The position numbers and the translations under genes are program-made. A stretch of 7,021 nt of DNA from Candidatus Stercoripulliclostridium merdigallinarum (GTDB taxonomy: Bacteria > Bacillota > Clostridia > Christensenellales > DTU072): assembly GCA_018714575.1 (NCBI GenBank), contig DVNF01000058.1:1-7021 (forward strand), read 5' to 3'. The notes below the pieces were generated by a model. It was not told the DNA's origin, ran no database searches, and saw only the letters and a list, made by a program, of their open reading frames with translations. Position 1 is the stretch's first letter. The number at the start of each line of letters is the position of its first letter. Below are positions 6,073-7,021 of the stretch, one piece after another.

Positions 6073-7021
6073 ATGAAAAAATTTTTGATAGCGGTAATTT
6101 GCATAATTCCTGTGATCGTCGTGTTGGCGCTTAGCGTGACCGGCGATATCATTCTGCAAGTCACCGCGGAAAATCCGAACAATTTAAGGATCCACCGTTT
6201 CGACGATACCGAGGTTCAGGACGGCGGTTTGATAGAAATCGACGTCAACGACGCCGAGGACTATTTGGTAATAGACGTATTGCCCGGCTTTGTGCAGAAC
6301 AAGGAGATAGTTTGGCGGCTGACCGCGGAAGAGGGCATGGCGGGCAAGGTTTCTTTGGAAAAGATGGAAGGCTCGACCAACCGTTATTGGATACGCCCGG
6401 AGGAGCCGGGTATTTGCGCCATGGAAATCCGTCCGGCAGGGAATATCGACGTCGTAAAAACCGTCAATTTCCACATTACCACGATCGAAGTACAACGCTT
6501 CGAGGTTTATCGCGACGGGCAATCCGATCCCGTAGCGACGGCTTACGGGCCCAATTCGGACGGCGAACCGACATCCGAAACGGTAAAATTGCACGGAGCG
6601 GAAAGGTTTTATACCTCCGCGACTCCGTTCAGCGCGTTCCAGGTATTGGAAGGGGACGAAACCGAATGGTCTATCGGCGCGTTTTCGGGCAGTTCCGAAG
6701 ACGGCGATTCCGCGGAAGATTATCTGTCGGTAGACGAAACGGGGTTGGTAACGCCGCTAAAGAGGGCGGACGCCGCCATAGCCGTAAACGCCTATTTGAA
6801 ATCGGACAAAACGGGCAATTCTTTCCTTGCCACTTTCCTGGTCGATCTGTCGGAAGCCGTCGTAAAAAGTACCGACGCGGTATGTTTGGAAACGGGCAAA
6901 TCCGAATCGGAGATGACGGCTTGGGTAAAGGAGAATTTAGTGTTGTCGCCTACGGCGTCCGTCGACTTTGTGTCGCGTTCGGGCGCGAAATGGACGTTTG
7001 AAGTTAGCGAACCGTTGGCGG
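6073..7021 (+). CDS. Membrane-anchored or secreted protein with Ig-like segments (3' end outside window)
   Basis: The frame stays open from 6004 to the right edge. From the ATG at 6073, 316 residues are visible. The N-terminus is MKKF followed by a hydrophobic stretch to about residue 22, a signal peptide or membrane anchor; there is no lipobox. The rest is acidic, soluble-looking and beta-rich. Residues about 197-258 fit a BIG2-type bacterial Ig-like domain: Trp199, then VDETGLVTP (220-228) and an Ala/Ile-rich strand (232-241). Residues about 50-135 (Trp81, Gly113) may be a second, diverged copy. Such domains usually act outside the cell in binding or scaffolding. An in-frame ATG at 6052 is an alternative start adding seven residues, but it lies in a hairpin arm; neither has a clear ribosome binding site. 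It follows the permease by 114 bases with no promoter or terminator seen, so it may be co-transcribed. The specific function is unknown. Confidence 0.82.
   Translation, partial: MKKFLIAVICIIPVIVVLALSVTGDIILQVTAENPNNLRIHRFDDTEVQDGGLIEIDVNDAEDYLVIDVLPGFVQNKEIVWRLTAEEGMAGKVSLEKMEGSTNRYWIRPEEPGICAMEIRPAGNIDVVKTVNFHITTIEVQRFEVYRDGQSDPVATAYGPNSDGEPTSETVKLHGAERFYTSATPFSAFQVLEGDETEWSIGAFSGSSEDGDSAEDYLSVDETGLVTPLKRADAAIAVNAYLKSDKTGNSFLATFLVDLSEAVVKSTDAVCLETGKSESEMTAWVKENLVLSPTASVDFVSRSGAKWTFEVSEPLA

Noticed and set aside
6312..7001. A long + strand open frame covering most of the right end
   Set aside because: It lies in another frame over the Ig-like gene. Its product is Arg/Gly-rich and low in complexity, as expected of a frame-shifted reading, whereas the frame from 6073 has a clean hydrophobic N-terminus and Ig-like motifs.

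Overview
The window looks like a bacterial chromosome segment, most likely from a low-to-mid-GC Firmicute of the Clostridia type. The reasons are strong AGGAG/AGGAGG ribosome binding sites, a TTGACA-type sigma-A promoter in an AT-rich leader, a DEEQ-type Mfd helicase motif, and an ATPase-permease pair of the kind common in that phylum. The lineage is inferred from these features only; an uncultured gut clostridium is plausible but unproven. All genes read on the + strand.

Bases 1-3195 hold the 3' part (1064 codons) of mfd, the transcription-repair coupling factor. Its start lies before the window. A short intrinsic terminator (3240-3264) follows. The next 330 bases are non-coding. They contain small repeats, then a clear promoter (3405-3433), then a 50-base, GC-rich alternating purine-pyrimidine palindrome (3455-3504) that would form a long hairpin in the 5' leader of the next gene.

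Bases 3526-5958 encode an ABC exporter as a tightly coupled pair. The first gene is a 251-residue ATPase. The second is a 558-residue, 12-helix permease whose ATG follows the ATPase stop codon with no gap. The permease shows sequence signs of being two fused copies of a six-helix half. After a 114-base gap with two hairpins, a third gene begins at about 6073 and runs off the right edge. It encodes an N-terminally membrane-anchored or secreted acidic protein with at least one bacterial Ig-like (BIG2-type) segment.

The ATPase and permease almost certainly form one transporter with an unknown substrate. The extracytoplasmic Ig-like protein may be its partner or a separate surface protein; adjacency is the only evidence. 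I see no phage, CRISPR, IS element, tRNA or rRNA. The most unusual points are the leader palindrome, the internal duplication of the permease, and the hairpin overlapping a possible start codon of the third gene.
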